Shown piece by piece: positions 7,608 through 14,298 of a DNA stretch of 14,663 nucleotides. A program made the position numbers and the translations under genes. The number at the start of each line of letters is the position of its first letter. Position 1 is the stretch's first letter. Where the stretch lies: positions 1-14,663 of the forward strand of contig CAMLQG010000090.1 of the NCBI GenBank assembly GCA_946482075.1, in the 5' to 3' direction. The notes under the pieces were generated by a model that worked only from the letters and a program-made list of their open reading frames with translations, searched no databases and had not been told where the DNA came from. The stretch is from an uncultured Erythrobacteraceae bacterium. Its GTDB lineage: Bacteria; Pseudomonadota; Alphaproteobacteria; Sphingomonadales; Sphingomonadaceae.

Positions 7608-9881
7608 ATGTTTCCTTCTTCCCAATTCACCTCCCGCACCGGGATCAGCGCAATTTCCGCGGTTCTTGCGCTCGCCACCAGCAGCGCAGCCTTGGCCGAT
7701 ACCGCAGCCGATCAGACCGCCGATTCGAGCACTGACGCCGATGCCGGCCTGCGCGAGATCGTCGTCACCGCGCAGAAGCGTGAAACCAATCTCCAGCAGA
7801 CCCCGATCGCCATTTCGGTCATGGATAGCGAAGACCTTCGCAATCGCGGCGTGAAGAGCCTGACCGACCTGATGGACGGCAGCATCCCCTCGCTGCGCAT
7901 CGCGCCGTTCGCCACGCGCACCTCGGCGCTCACGGTCGGCATTCGCGGCATCGTGCCGTTCGACGCCAACCAGCCCAGCCGCGACGCCGGCGTGGGCATC
8001 TATATCGATGGCGTCTATCTCGGCCGCTCGCAGGGTCTCGGCTCCGCGCTCTACGACATCGAACGGATCGAAGTGCTGAAGGGCCCGCAAGGCACGCTGT
8101 TCGGCCGCAACTCCACGGGCGGCGCGGTCAGCATCGTGACGCGCAAGCCCAGCGGCGAATTCGAGACGCGGGCCATTTTCGGCATGGGCAATTACGGCAG
8201 CTACAAGGGCGAGATCCACGTGGACCTGCCCGAATGGAACAATTTCTCGCTCAAGCTCGACGGCGTGATCGCCAAGCGCAACGGCACGGTGAAGAACCCG
8301 CTGGAATCGGCGGAGGACTTCAACAAATACGACAAGCAGGGTTTCCATCTCGGGCTGCGCTGGTCGCCCTCGCCCGAATTCGAGGCGCTCTACAATTTCG
8401 ACGTCTCGCGCGACATCACGACGCCGTTCTATATCCAGCTGCTGAATACCTCGCCCACCGCCGGCCCTCTGGCGAAGCTGATCCAGGTCCAGGCCGATCG
8501 CGCCAAGACCGCCGATATCGGCCTGCCGCAGCAGGACAGCGTCGGCCACACGCACGGCCATATGCTCAGCATGAGCTGGAAGCCGTCCGAGGTACTCGAA
8601 CTGCGCTCGATCTCATCCTACCGCAAGCTGGACCAGAGCCAGTATGACGCCGGGTTCGGCGCGCATTCCGGGCCTTTCACGGCCAATGCCACTTTCGCCC
8701 GCTACAGCCTCGCATCCCTCCGCCAGGAGCAATGGAGCCAGGAAGTCCAGCTTCTCGGCAATTTCGACAAGTTCAACTTCGTCGGCGGGTTCTTCTACTA
8801 CCACGAAAAGGGCGATGATGACGCCTGGACGCCGAACGTCGCCAAGTGGAATGCGGATGGTTCGGCCTATACGCTGCTCCCGACGCTGCGCGAAGGCGCC
8901 CGGTGGGACTTCCCCGATCGCGCGAGCACGGCCAAGGCCGACAGTTACGCCTTCTTCGGCCAGGCGACCTGGTCGCCGATCGACATTCTCCATATCACCG
9001 GCGGCGCTCGCTGGACCAAGGACAAGAAGAGCGGCTCGCTCTACAAGGTCAATGGCGCCGACACGGATTACACCTTCAAGATTTCCGGCGATCGGATCGA
9101 CCCGATGGTGACGATCGCGCTGGATCCGGTGGACGGGCTGCACCTCTACGGCAAGTGGAGCACTGCCTATCGTGCCGGCGGCGCGAATTCCCGTTCGGTC
9201 AATTACCGCGCTTTCGACGAAGAGACGGTGGAAAGCTGGGAACTCGGCTTCAAGAGCGAGTTCTGGGACCGCCGCGTCCGCCTGAACGTCGCCGCCTGGA
9301 AAACGACCTACAACGACATCCAGATCGACTTCAACGCGGTCAATCTCGCCACCAACAATCGCGGCACGATCGAAACGGTCAACGCGCCGGGCAAGGGCAA
9401 GCTGAAAGGCATCGAGGCAGACCTGACCTTCGCGCCGATCGAAGGGCTGACCCTGTCCGCCGCCTATGCCTATACCAAGACCCACCTGCCCGACGCGACC
9501 AACCCGTTCAGCGGCGCGATCCAGCATGTCTACATCGTCTATACGCCGAAGAACGCGGCCAGCGGCGCGATCGACTATTCGGTGCCGGTCGGCAATGCGA
9601 CGCTGAAGGCGCATCTCGATGCGGCCTATGCGGACGGCTATCGTTCCAACTCGGGCGAGCCGACGCTGACCGACAGTTCGTTCATCGTGAACGGGCGGCT
9701 CGGCGTGGTGGACATCCCGATGAACGGCGTCGCCACGCTCGGGGTCTCGGTGTGGGCCCGCAACCTGTTCAATGCGCAGCACGTCTTCTACAAAAGCCAC
9801 GGCTCCTATAAGGCCCTCGGCGATTACGGCATCTTCAACGAGCCCAGGACGTTCGGCGCTGAACTGAGCGTGTCGTTCTAA
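7608..9881 (+). CDS. TonB-dependent outer-membrane receptor
   Basis: This 757-residue outer-membrane beta-barrel transporter is energised by TonB-ExbBD. The ATG at 7608 has AGGGG 6 bases upstream. A signal peptide covers residues 1-30 (cleavage after SSAALA), followed by an acidic linker and a TonB box, REIVVTAQKR (49-58), of the style common in sphingomonads. The plug domain runs from about 60 to 175 (SVMDSEDLRNRGVKSLTDLM, VGIRGI, GVGIYIDGVYLGRSQG, IERIEVLKGPQGTLFGRNSTGGAVSIVT). The rest is alternating barrel strands, with the conserved NLFNAQHV segment near the C-terminus and a terminal ELSVSF ending in Phe for BAM-dependent insertion. Substrate cannot be read from sequence. No FecR/sigma factor pair or N-terminal signalling extension is visible. 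The next gene encodes a secreted phosphatase-like protein, which hints at a phosphorylated or phosphate-linked ligand, but this is inference. Confidence 0.95.
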   Translation: MFPSSQFTSRTGISAISAVLALATSSAALADTAADQTADSSTDADAGLREIVVTAQKRETNLQQTPIAISVMDSEDLRNRGVKSLTDLMDGSIPSLRIAPFATRTSALTVGIRGIVPFDANQPSRDAGVGIYIDGVYLGRSQGLGSALYDIERIEVLKGPQGTLFGRNSTGGAVSIVTRKPSGEFETRAIFGMGNYGSYKGEIHVDLPEWNNFSLKLDGVIAKRNGTVKNPLESAEDFNKYDKQGFHLGLRWSPSPEFEALYNFDVSRDITTPFYIQLLNTSPTAGPLAKLIQVQADRAKTADIGLPQQDSVGHTHGHMLSMSWKPSEVLELRSISSYRKLDQSQYDAGFGAHSGPFTANATFARYSLASLRQEQWSQEVQLLGNFDKFNFVGGFFYYHEKGDDDAWTPNVAKWNADGSAYTLLPTLREGARWDFPDRASTAKADSYAFFGQATWSPIDILHITGGARWTKDKKSGSLYKVNGADTDYTFKISGDRIDPMVTIALDPVDGLHLYGKWSTAYRAGGANSRSVNYRAFDEETVESWELGFKSEFWDRRVRLNVAAWKTTYNDIQIDFNAVNLATNNRGTIETVNAPGKGKLKGIEADLTFAPIEGLTLSAAYAYTKTHLPDATNPFSGAIQHVYIVYTPKNAASGAIDYSVPVGNATLKAHLDAAYADGYRSNSGEPTLTDSSFIVNGRLGVVDIPMNGVATLGVSVWARNLFNAQHVFYKSHGSYKALGDYGIFNEPRTFGAELSVSF

Positions 9882-9907
9882 CCGATGACCGTTCTTGCCT
9901 TCCTCCT

Positions 9908-10001
9908 TCGCCATTGCGAGACCGGCGAAGCCGGTAGCAGCAATCCAGAGCACCACGTGAAGGCGCTGGATTGCTTCGTCGCTGCGCTCCTCGCAAGGAC
10001 G
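9908..10001. repeat. Dispersed palindromic repeat, family 2, copy 1
   Basis: The outer arms CGCCATTGCGAG (9909-9920) and CTCGCAAGGACG (9990-10001) are imperfect reverse complements. The inner arms GCAATCCAG (9940-9948) and CTGGATTGC (9966-9974) are perfect ones. It fills the space between the receptor stop and the phosphatase start, and would fold into a long hairpin in a read-through transcript. It resembles the element at 11446-11538. Confidence 0.8.
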
Positions 10002-10040
10002 ATTCCCCTCAAACGGATCATGCTCTAGAGAGGATACCCG

Positions 10041-10901
10041 ATGAAAACCCATCTCAAAGCCGCCGCCTTCCTCCTTCCGCTCCTGCTGGCGGGCACCCCG
10101 CTGGCCGCCAGGACGCCGGTCGCCACGGCGGAACACGCCGCTCACGCCGAAGTCGCGCAGAAACGCGAACGCGTCCTCGTGCTCGAAGGCGGCTCCAACT
10201 TCCGCGACGTGGGCGGCTATCCGGCAGCGGACGGCAAGCGTGTCGCCTGGGGCAAGATCTACCGCTCGGGCGGCACGGCGCTGCTGACGCCGGCCGACCT
10301 CGACAAGATCAAGGCGCTCGATCTCGCCAACATGGTCGATCTGCGCTCGGACGAGGAACGCGTGCTGGCCCCGTCGAAGATCGATGGCGTGCCTTACACG
10401 GCGGTCGGCTATTCGATGAAGAACATGAACCTGCCGGGCGGTATCGAAGGTGTCTATCGCGCTTTCCCGACCGGCCTCGCCCCGCAGCTGAAGCAGGTCT
10501 TCGCCAAGCTGCTGCGCGACGAACAGCCGATCGCCTACAACTGCTCGGCCGGGCAGGACCGCACCGGCTTCGTCACCGCCATGGTGCTCTCCGCGCTCGG
10601 CACGCCGCGCGACGTGATTATCCAGGATTACCACCTCTCCACCCAGTATCGCCAGCCGAAGAACGAGATGCCGAAGATCGACGAAGCCACCGTCGCGAAG
10701 GACCCGGTGGCGGCGATGTTCGCCGGCTACCAGAAGGACCCGGTGGCCAGGCCGCTCTACACCAAAGACGGCAAATCCTACCTCACCATCTCCTTCGAGG
10801 AGATCGATACGAAGTGGGGCTCGGTTGACAATTACCTGAAGACCGAGATCGGCATCGGCCCGGAAGAGATCAAGCGGCTGCGCGCGCTCTACACCGAATA
10901 G
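10041..10901 (+). CDS. Secreted tyrosine-phosphatase-like protein (Y_phosphatase3 / dual-specificity fold)
   Basis: This 286-residue protein has a signal peptide (KTHLKAAAFLLPLLLAGTPLAA, about 2-23), so it acts in the periplasm or outside. Family features are NFRDVGGYPAADG (53-65), the YRSGG segment (74-78), LANMVDLRSDEER (95-107) and a P-loop with Cys168-x5-Arg174 (CSAGQDRTG). The cysteine is the expected nucleophile and Arg174 the phosphate-binding residue. The residue before the cysteine is Asn167 where most tyrosine phosphatases have His, which may alter the cysteine's reactivity. The ATG at 10041 follows AGAGAGGA with 6 bases to spare. It is 159 bp downstream of the receptor with a repeat in between, so an operon is plausible but not certain. 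The substrate could be phosphotyrosine, a phosphosugar or an inositol phosphate; sequence does not decide. Confidence 0.88.
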   Translation: MKTHLKAAAFLLPLLLAGTPLAARTPVATAEHAAHAEVAQKRERVLVLEGGSNFRDVGGYPAADGKRVAWGKIYRSGGTALLTPADLDKIKALDLANMVDLRSDEERVLAPSKIDGVPYTAVGYSMKNMNLPGGIEGVYRAFPTGLAPQLKQVFAKLLRDEQPIAYNCSAGQDRTGFVTAMVLSALGTPRDVIIQDYHLSTQYRQPKNEMPKIDEATVAKDPVAAMFAGYQKDPVARPLYTKDGKSYLTISFEEIDTKWGSVDNYLKTEIGIGPEEIKRLRALYTE

Positions 10902-10907
10902 GAGAGG

Positions 10908-10941
10908 ACCGGGCGGCGGAGGATACAAGCTGCCGCCCGGT
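10908..10941 (+). terminator. GC-rich hairpin after the phosphatase gene, possible terminator
   Basis: ACCGGGCGGC (10908-10917) and GCCGCCCGGT (10932-10941) are perfect 10-bp reverse complements around a 14-base loop. The hairpin starts 6 bp past the phosphatase stop codon. No T-run follows, so intrinsic termination may be inefficient. Confidence 0.5.
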
Positions 10942-11012
10942 ACATGCCGATTGGCGGTAGGATGTTGCGGCGCAGCATGGTAGGCTGGCGCAGCCCTGGA
11001 AGGAGGCCCGCC

Positions 11013-11438
11013 ATGCCTGCAACGCCCTGGTCGCTCTTCTCGCCCTTCGCCCAGACGATCGGGCGCTTCGTGAACAACCCGGTCACGGACTGGCAGCGCT
11101 TCTACAGCCCGCAGGTAATCTTCAACTACAATCCCGAGGACGAGCCGGTGGAGGCCCACGTCCTGTCCAAGGTCGGCAGTTACGGCAGCCAGCTCAGCAC
11201 GCTGATCGACGTGATCGACGTACTGGTGACGAAGATGGGCGCCAAGGGCCTGACGGACGAGCAGAAGGCTGCGGTCGAGGCGTTCACCGATCTGCGGGAA
11301 AAGGCCGACAAGGCGGTGGACGAAGCACGCGGCCTGGCCACGCCCGAAGCCATCGTGGACGCAGTCGAGGCGCTGGCGAAGCGGCATCCGGACCAGCTGC
11401 CGGAACTGAAGGCAAAGCTGGAAGCGGCGCTGAGGTGA
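11013..11438 (+). CDS. Small protein of unknown function
   Basis: I do not recognise this 141-residue protein. The ATG at 11013 is chosen because AAGGAGG lies exactly 6 bases upstream, one of the best ribosome-binding sites in the window; the frame extends 69 bases further upstream through the hairpin flank, without support. There is no signal peptide or membrane helix. Residues 1-50 (SLFSPFAQTIGRFVNNPVTDWQRFYSPQVIFNYNPED) are aromatic-rich and likely globular. The remainder is rich in Ala, Glu and Lys and probably helical (about 54-75, 83-107, 110-125, 130-141). It follows the phosphatase gene by 111 bp across a hairpin and converges with era across a repeat. The coding style matches its neighbours, so it is probably a real, native gene. 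Confidence 0.75.
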   Translation: MPATPWSLFSPFAQTIGRFVNNPVTDWQRFYSPQVIFNYNPEDEPVEAHVLSKVGSYGSQLSTLIDVIDVLVTKMGAKGLTDEQKAAVEAFTDLREKADKAVDEARGLATPEAIVDAVEALAKRHPDQLPELKAKLEAALR

Positions 11439-11445
11439 AGTACGC

Positions 11446-11538
11446 CGTCATCGCGAGGACCGCAGGTCCGAAGCGGTCCAAACCCGGCGTGATCCGCTCT
11501 GGATTGCTTCTCCCGGCTTTCCCGGGCTCGCAATGACG
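11446..11538. repeat. Dispersed palindromic repeat, family 2, copy 2, between convergent genes
   Basis: CGTCATCGCGAG (11446-11457) and CTCGCAATGACG (11527-11538) are reverse complements with one mismatch. An internal CTGGATTGC (11499-11507) is identical to that in the copy at 9908-10001, but its left partner has decayed. It lies between the stop codons of the convergent small plus-strand gene (11438) and era (11554), where a hairpin could end transcription from both sides. Confidence 0.8.
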
Positions 11539-11553
11539 ATACAGATCTAAATC

Positions 11554-12459
11554 CTACTTCACCCAGTCGAGCCCGATCTCCTCGAATATCTCGCGGCTTT
11601 CCGCCCAGTTCTCTTCCACCTTCACATGGAGGAAGAGGTGGACCTTCACGCCCAGCAGCTCGCTCAGCTCCTTGCGGGACGCTTCGCCGATCGTCTTGAT
11701 CCTCGCGCCGCGCTTGCCGAGCACGATCGGCCGCTGGCTTTCGCGCCCGACCACGATCTGCTGGTGAATCTCCACCGATCCATCCTTGCGCGTCTGGTAG
11801 CTTTCCGGCCGCACCGCGCTGTCATAGGGCAGTTCCTCATGCAGCTGGCGATAGAGCTGCTCGCGCGTGATCTCGGCGGCGAGCAGCCGTTCGCTCGCAT
11901 CGCTGACCTGGTCTTCGGGATAGTGCCACACCCCTTCCGGCATGAGCGACGCGAGATGCGTCTTGAGGCCCGCCACCCCGTCGCCGGTCAGTGCGGAAAT
12001 GAAGAACACCTCGTCGAACCCGCCCTGCGCGGTCAGTTCCTGCGCCAGCGCCAGCAAGGGCTCCTTCTTCGACGCATCGACCTTGTTCAGCACCAGCAGC
12101 TTGCGTTCCGGCCGGTTCTGCAAGGCGTCGAGGATCGGCATCAGCTCGTGCTTGCGCTGCTTGACGCTGTCCACCACCAGCAGGATCGCATCGGCCGCAT
12201 GCGCGCCTTCCCAGGCGGCGCTGACCATCGCGCGATCGAGCCGCCGCTTGGGCGCGAAAATGCCGGGCGTGTCCGCCAGGATCATCTGCACTTCGCCCTC
12301 CAGCGCGATCCCCAGCAGGCGTGCCCGCGTGGTCTGCGCCTTGGCCGAGGTGATGGCGACCTTCTGGCCGACCAGCGCATTCACGAGCGTGGACTTGCCC
12401 GCATTCGGCGCACCGATCACCGCGACCACGCCGCATCTGGGATTCTGGGTATCAGTCAT
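11554..12459 (-). CDS. era: GTPase Era, 16S rRNA processing / 30S assembly
   Basis: This essential GTPase binds the 3' end of 16S rRNA and assists 30S ribosomal subunit maturation, at the inner face of the membrane or on the ribosome. It has 301 residues, the normal length. The P-loop is GAPNAGKST (16-24), switch I contains the QTTR segment (42-45), and the remaining G motifs are DTPG (63-66), NKVD (125-128) and SAL (155-157). The C-terminal KH domain carries the GKRG loop (248-251) and the VKVHLFLHVKVEENW segment near the end. The ATG at 12459 is preceded by ACGGAA. That weak ribosome-binding site overlaps the 3' arm of a repeat hairpin ending 2 bases before the start codon. It is the third gene of lepB-rnc-era; the gap to rnc is 96 bp, whereas these genes are usually tightly spaced. 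Confidence 0.97.
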   Translation of the reverse strand: MTDTQNPRCGVVAVIGAPNAGKSTLVNALVGQKVAITSAKAQTTRARLLGIALEGEVQMILADTPGIFAPKRRLDRAMVSAAWEGAHAADAILLVVDSVKQRKHELMPILDALQNRPERKLLVLNKVDASKKEPLLALAQELTAQGGFDEVFFISALTGDGVAGLKTHLASLMPEGVWHYPEDQVSDASERLLAAEITREQLYRQLHEELPYDSAVRPESYQTRKDGSVEIHQQIVVGRESQRPIVLGKRGARIKTIGEASRKELSELLGVKVHLFLHVKVEENWAESREIFEEIGLDWVK

Positions 12460-12461
12460 TT

Positions 12462-12541
12462 CCGTTCGCCCTGAGCTTGTCGAAGGGCCACTTTCCTACT
12501 TGAAGTGAAGAACCGTCCTTCGACAAGCTCAGGACGAACGG
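12462..12541 (-). repeat. Palindromic repeat, family 1, copy 2: rnc-era intergenic hairpin
   Basis: The arms at 12462-12486 (CCGTTCGCCCTGAGCTTGTC, then GAAGG) and 12517-12541 (CCTTCGACAAGCTCAGGACG, then AACGG) are complementary at 24 of 25 positions. In the minus-strand (rnc-era) mRNA the single mismatch becomes a G-U pair, giving an uninterrupted 25-bp stem with a 30-base loop. The stem ends 2 bases before the era ATG, so it covers the presumed Shine-Dalgarno. The right arm is the same sequence as in the copy at 7386-7475. Confidence 0.9.
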
Positions 12542-12555
12542 GGAGGGAAACGGAT

Positions 12556-13239
12556 TCAAGCGAACTTCTCCAGGAACACGCGCGCCGCCGCCGTTTCGGC
12601 TTCCTGCTTGCTCGATCCCGTGGCTTCCGCCTCGCCCACGCCCTTGATCGAGACGGAGACGGTGAAGCGCGCCGCATGATCGGGGCCGGAACGATCGACC
12701 AGGCGATAGTCCGGCATCTTGCGACGATTGCCCGCCGCCCATTCCTGCAACGCCGATTTGGGATGCTTGATCTGTCCGGCATGGCCGGCGACCGCATTGG
12801 CCCAGATTGTCCGCACCATGTCACGCGTCGGTTCGTAACCGCGGGAGATCAGGCTTGCGCCCAAGAGCGCTTCCATCACGTCGCCGAGGATATTGTCGCT
12901 GTCCGCGCCGCCGTCCTCGCGTGCCTGCTTGCCCAGGCGGATATGCGCCGGCAGGCCGATGCTGCGCGCCATCTGCGCGCACATCTCGCGGCTCACCAGC
13001 GCGTTCAGCCGCTGCGAAAGCTTGCCTTCCGCATCATCCGCCTGCTCGTACAGCCATTCGGCGATCGCAAGACCCAGCACCCGGTCTCCCAGGAATTCGA
13101 GCCTTTCGTAATCCCGCTGCGCGCCGAAGCTGCCATGGGTCAGCGCTTCCAGCCAGAGCGTCTCATCCGTGACCTCCGCGACGCCGAGCCCCTTCAGGAA
13201 GGCCAGGGTCGCGGGCGGGAGAGACTTGTCCTTGCTCAA
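12556..13239 (-). CDS. rnc: Ribonuclease III
   Basis: This is the double-strand-specific endoribonuclease that processes rRNA precursors and structured mRNAs. I place the start at a TTG at 13239, overlapping the lepB stop as TTGA. This gives 227 residues (E. coli has 226), with a weak GGGGG ribosome-binding site about 7 bases upstream. The in-frame ATG at 13323 would add 28 residues inside lepB and is unlikely. The catalytic domain has ERLEFLGDRVL (45-55; Glu48 and Asp52) and GDVMEALLGA (119-128; Asp120 and Glu123), matching the four-acid Mg2+ site. The C-terminal double-stranded-RNA-binding domain runs from about 159 to 225 (PKSALQEWA to the final GSSKQEAETAAARVFLEKF). Translation is probably coupled to lepB. 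A strong hairpin follows immediately downstream in the same mRNA. Confidence 0.96.
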   Translation of the reverse strand: MSKDKSLPPATLAFLKGLGVAEVTDETLWLEALTHGSFGAQRDYERLEFLGDRVLGLAIAEWLYEQADDAEGKLSQRLNALVSREMCAQMARSIGLPAHIRLGKQAREDGGADSDNILGDVMEALLGASLISRGYEPTRDMVRTIWANAVAGHAGQIKHPKSALQEWAAGNRRKMPDYRLVDRSGPDHAARFTVSVSIKGVGEAEATGSSKQEAETAAARVFLEKFA

Positions 13240-14087
13240 AAAGTGCCCCCGATCCGGCTCCAGCGGGCGGCGGTGAACCAGGTCCACGGCTTCAGCCATT
13301 CGACCGATCCATCGGTGGACCACATCATGATCGCCGCGCGGCCGACGAGATTGTCCTGCGGGACCAGCCCGATCCCACCGCCGGCGCGCGCGGGGAAGCG
13401 GCTATCCTGGGAATTGTCGCGATTGTCGCCCATCAGGAACAGCATGCCTTCGGGCACCACCACGGGTACCGTGTCGTCCTGCGGGGTTGGGCCGAAATCG
13501 AGCACGTCATAGCTGCGCCCGCCCGGCAGCGTTTCCCGATAGCGCGGATAGCGACAGATCGGCGTGCCGTCCTTCGCCTTGTCGATGAAGCCGACCGAGG
13601 CGCAGTCCGTGTTGGGAGTGATCGGCACGACGAAATCGGCGATCTTCTGCTTGGGCACGGGTTTGCCGTTCAGGTGCAGCACGCCGCCGATCATCTGCAC
13701 CTGATCGCCCGGCAGGCCGATCACGCGCTTGATATAGTCGATATCGTTGTTGGGCGGCGCCTTGAAGATGACGATATCGCCACGTTCCGGCTGGCCCGCC
13801 AGGATACGGCCGGGGATCACCGGTGCGCTGAACGGCATCGAGTATTTCGAGTAGCCATAGGGCCATTTGGCGGCGAGCAGGTAATCCCCATCCAGCAGGC
13901 GCGGCAGCATGCTCTCGCTCGGGATGTTGAACGGCGAGAAGAAGAAGCTGCGGAACACCAGAACGATGGTGACGAGCTTCAGGAGGAAGACGACGAAGCT
14001 TTCCTCCTTCTTCTGCGGTTCGATTTTCTCAGGCGCGGAGTCGAGCTCGTTCGCGGCGGGAGGAGTCTCTGTCATCGAAGCGTCCAT
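13236..14087 (-). CDS. lepB: Signal peptidase I
   Basis: This inner-membrane serine protease removes signal peptides from exported proteins on the periplasmic side. Starting at the ATG at 14087 it has 283 residues; an in-frame ATG at 14075 (MTETPP) with a weak GGA upstream is an equally possible start. A charged N-terminal tail (about 1-29) is followed by one membrane helix (FVVFLLKLVTIVLVFRSFFF, 31-50). The catalytic serine is Ser59 in NIPSESMLP and the general-base lysine is Lys120 in DYIKRVIGLPGDQ. The conserved GDNRDNSQDSR box is at 220-230. A 13-residue region around CASVGFIDKAKDGTPICRY (162-180) has two cysteines that could pair. It heads the minus-strand operon lepB-rnc-era and overlaps rnc by TTGA. 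Its longer open frame, up to 14567, would run antisense to pgi and is not coding. Confidence 0.95.
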   Translation of the reverse strand: MDASMTETPPAANELDSAPEKIEPQKKEESFVVFLLKLVTIVLVFRSFFFSPFNIPSESMLPRLLDGDYLLAAKWPYGYSKYSMPFSAPVIPGRILAGQPERGDIVIFKAPPNNDIDYIKRVIGLPGDQVQMIGGVLHLNGKPVPKQKIADFVVPITPNTDCASVGFIDKAKDGTPICRYPRYRETLPGGRSYDVLDFGPTPQDDTVPVVVPEGMLFLMGDNRDNSQDSRFPARAGGGIGLVPQDNLVGRAAIMMWSTDGSVEWLKPWTWFTAARWSRIGGTF

Positions 14088-14146
14088 GTTGGGCGGTACG
14101 GTTCTCGTCAAGGGCCTGCAACGATCGGAACCGGGGACTGGTTTAC

Positions 14147-14160
14147 ACAGTTGACACTGT
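14147..14160. promoter_or_regulatory. Small inverted repeat containing TTGACA in the lepB-pgi divergent region
   Basis: ACAGT-TGAC-ACTGT forms a 5-4-5 inverted repeat in the 211-bp region between the divergent lepB and pgi genes. TTGACA (14151-14156) within it matches a -35 box on the plus strand, but no convincing -10 box stands 17 bases downstream. It could be a small operator or a chance pattern. I saw nothing else firm in this region apart from the pgi ribosome-binding site. Confidence 0.25.
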
Positions 14161-14298
14161 CCAGAGGCAAAACCTTCTCTCCCTCCAAGCGGCCGGGATT
14201 CGCGGCGTGTTGCACGTGCGAAAGCTTGATATGGCGAGAACGGTGGGTCATCGATACACTCCCTAGTCCGCCGAGGCGGCTGTAGGAAAGGAGAATCC

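Noticed and set aside
7539..8561. A 340-codon minus-strand open frame opposite the receptor's 5' half
   Set aside because: It is antisense to the signal peptide, TonB box and plug domain of the receptor and has shadow-like composition.
8613..11387. A 924-codon open frame on the minus strand
   Set aside because: It runs antisense across the TonB-dependent receptor, a repeat, the phosphatase and the small gene, all of which have signal peptides, motifs or ribosome-binding sites. Its translation is Arg/Ala/Gly/His-rich low-information sequence, typical of shadow frames in GC-rich DNA.
12452..12824. Minus-strand frames in the rnc-era gap region
   Set aside because: They are out-of-frame shadows of rnc that end in the palindromic repeat (PFVLSLSKDG, VRPELVEG peptides).
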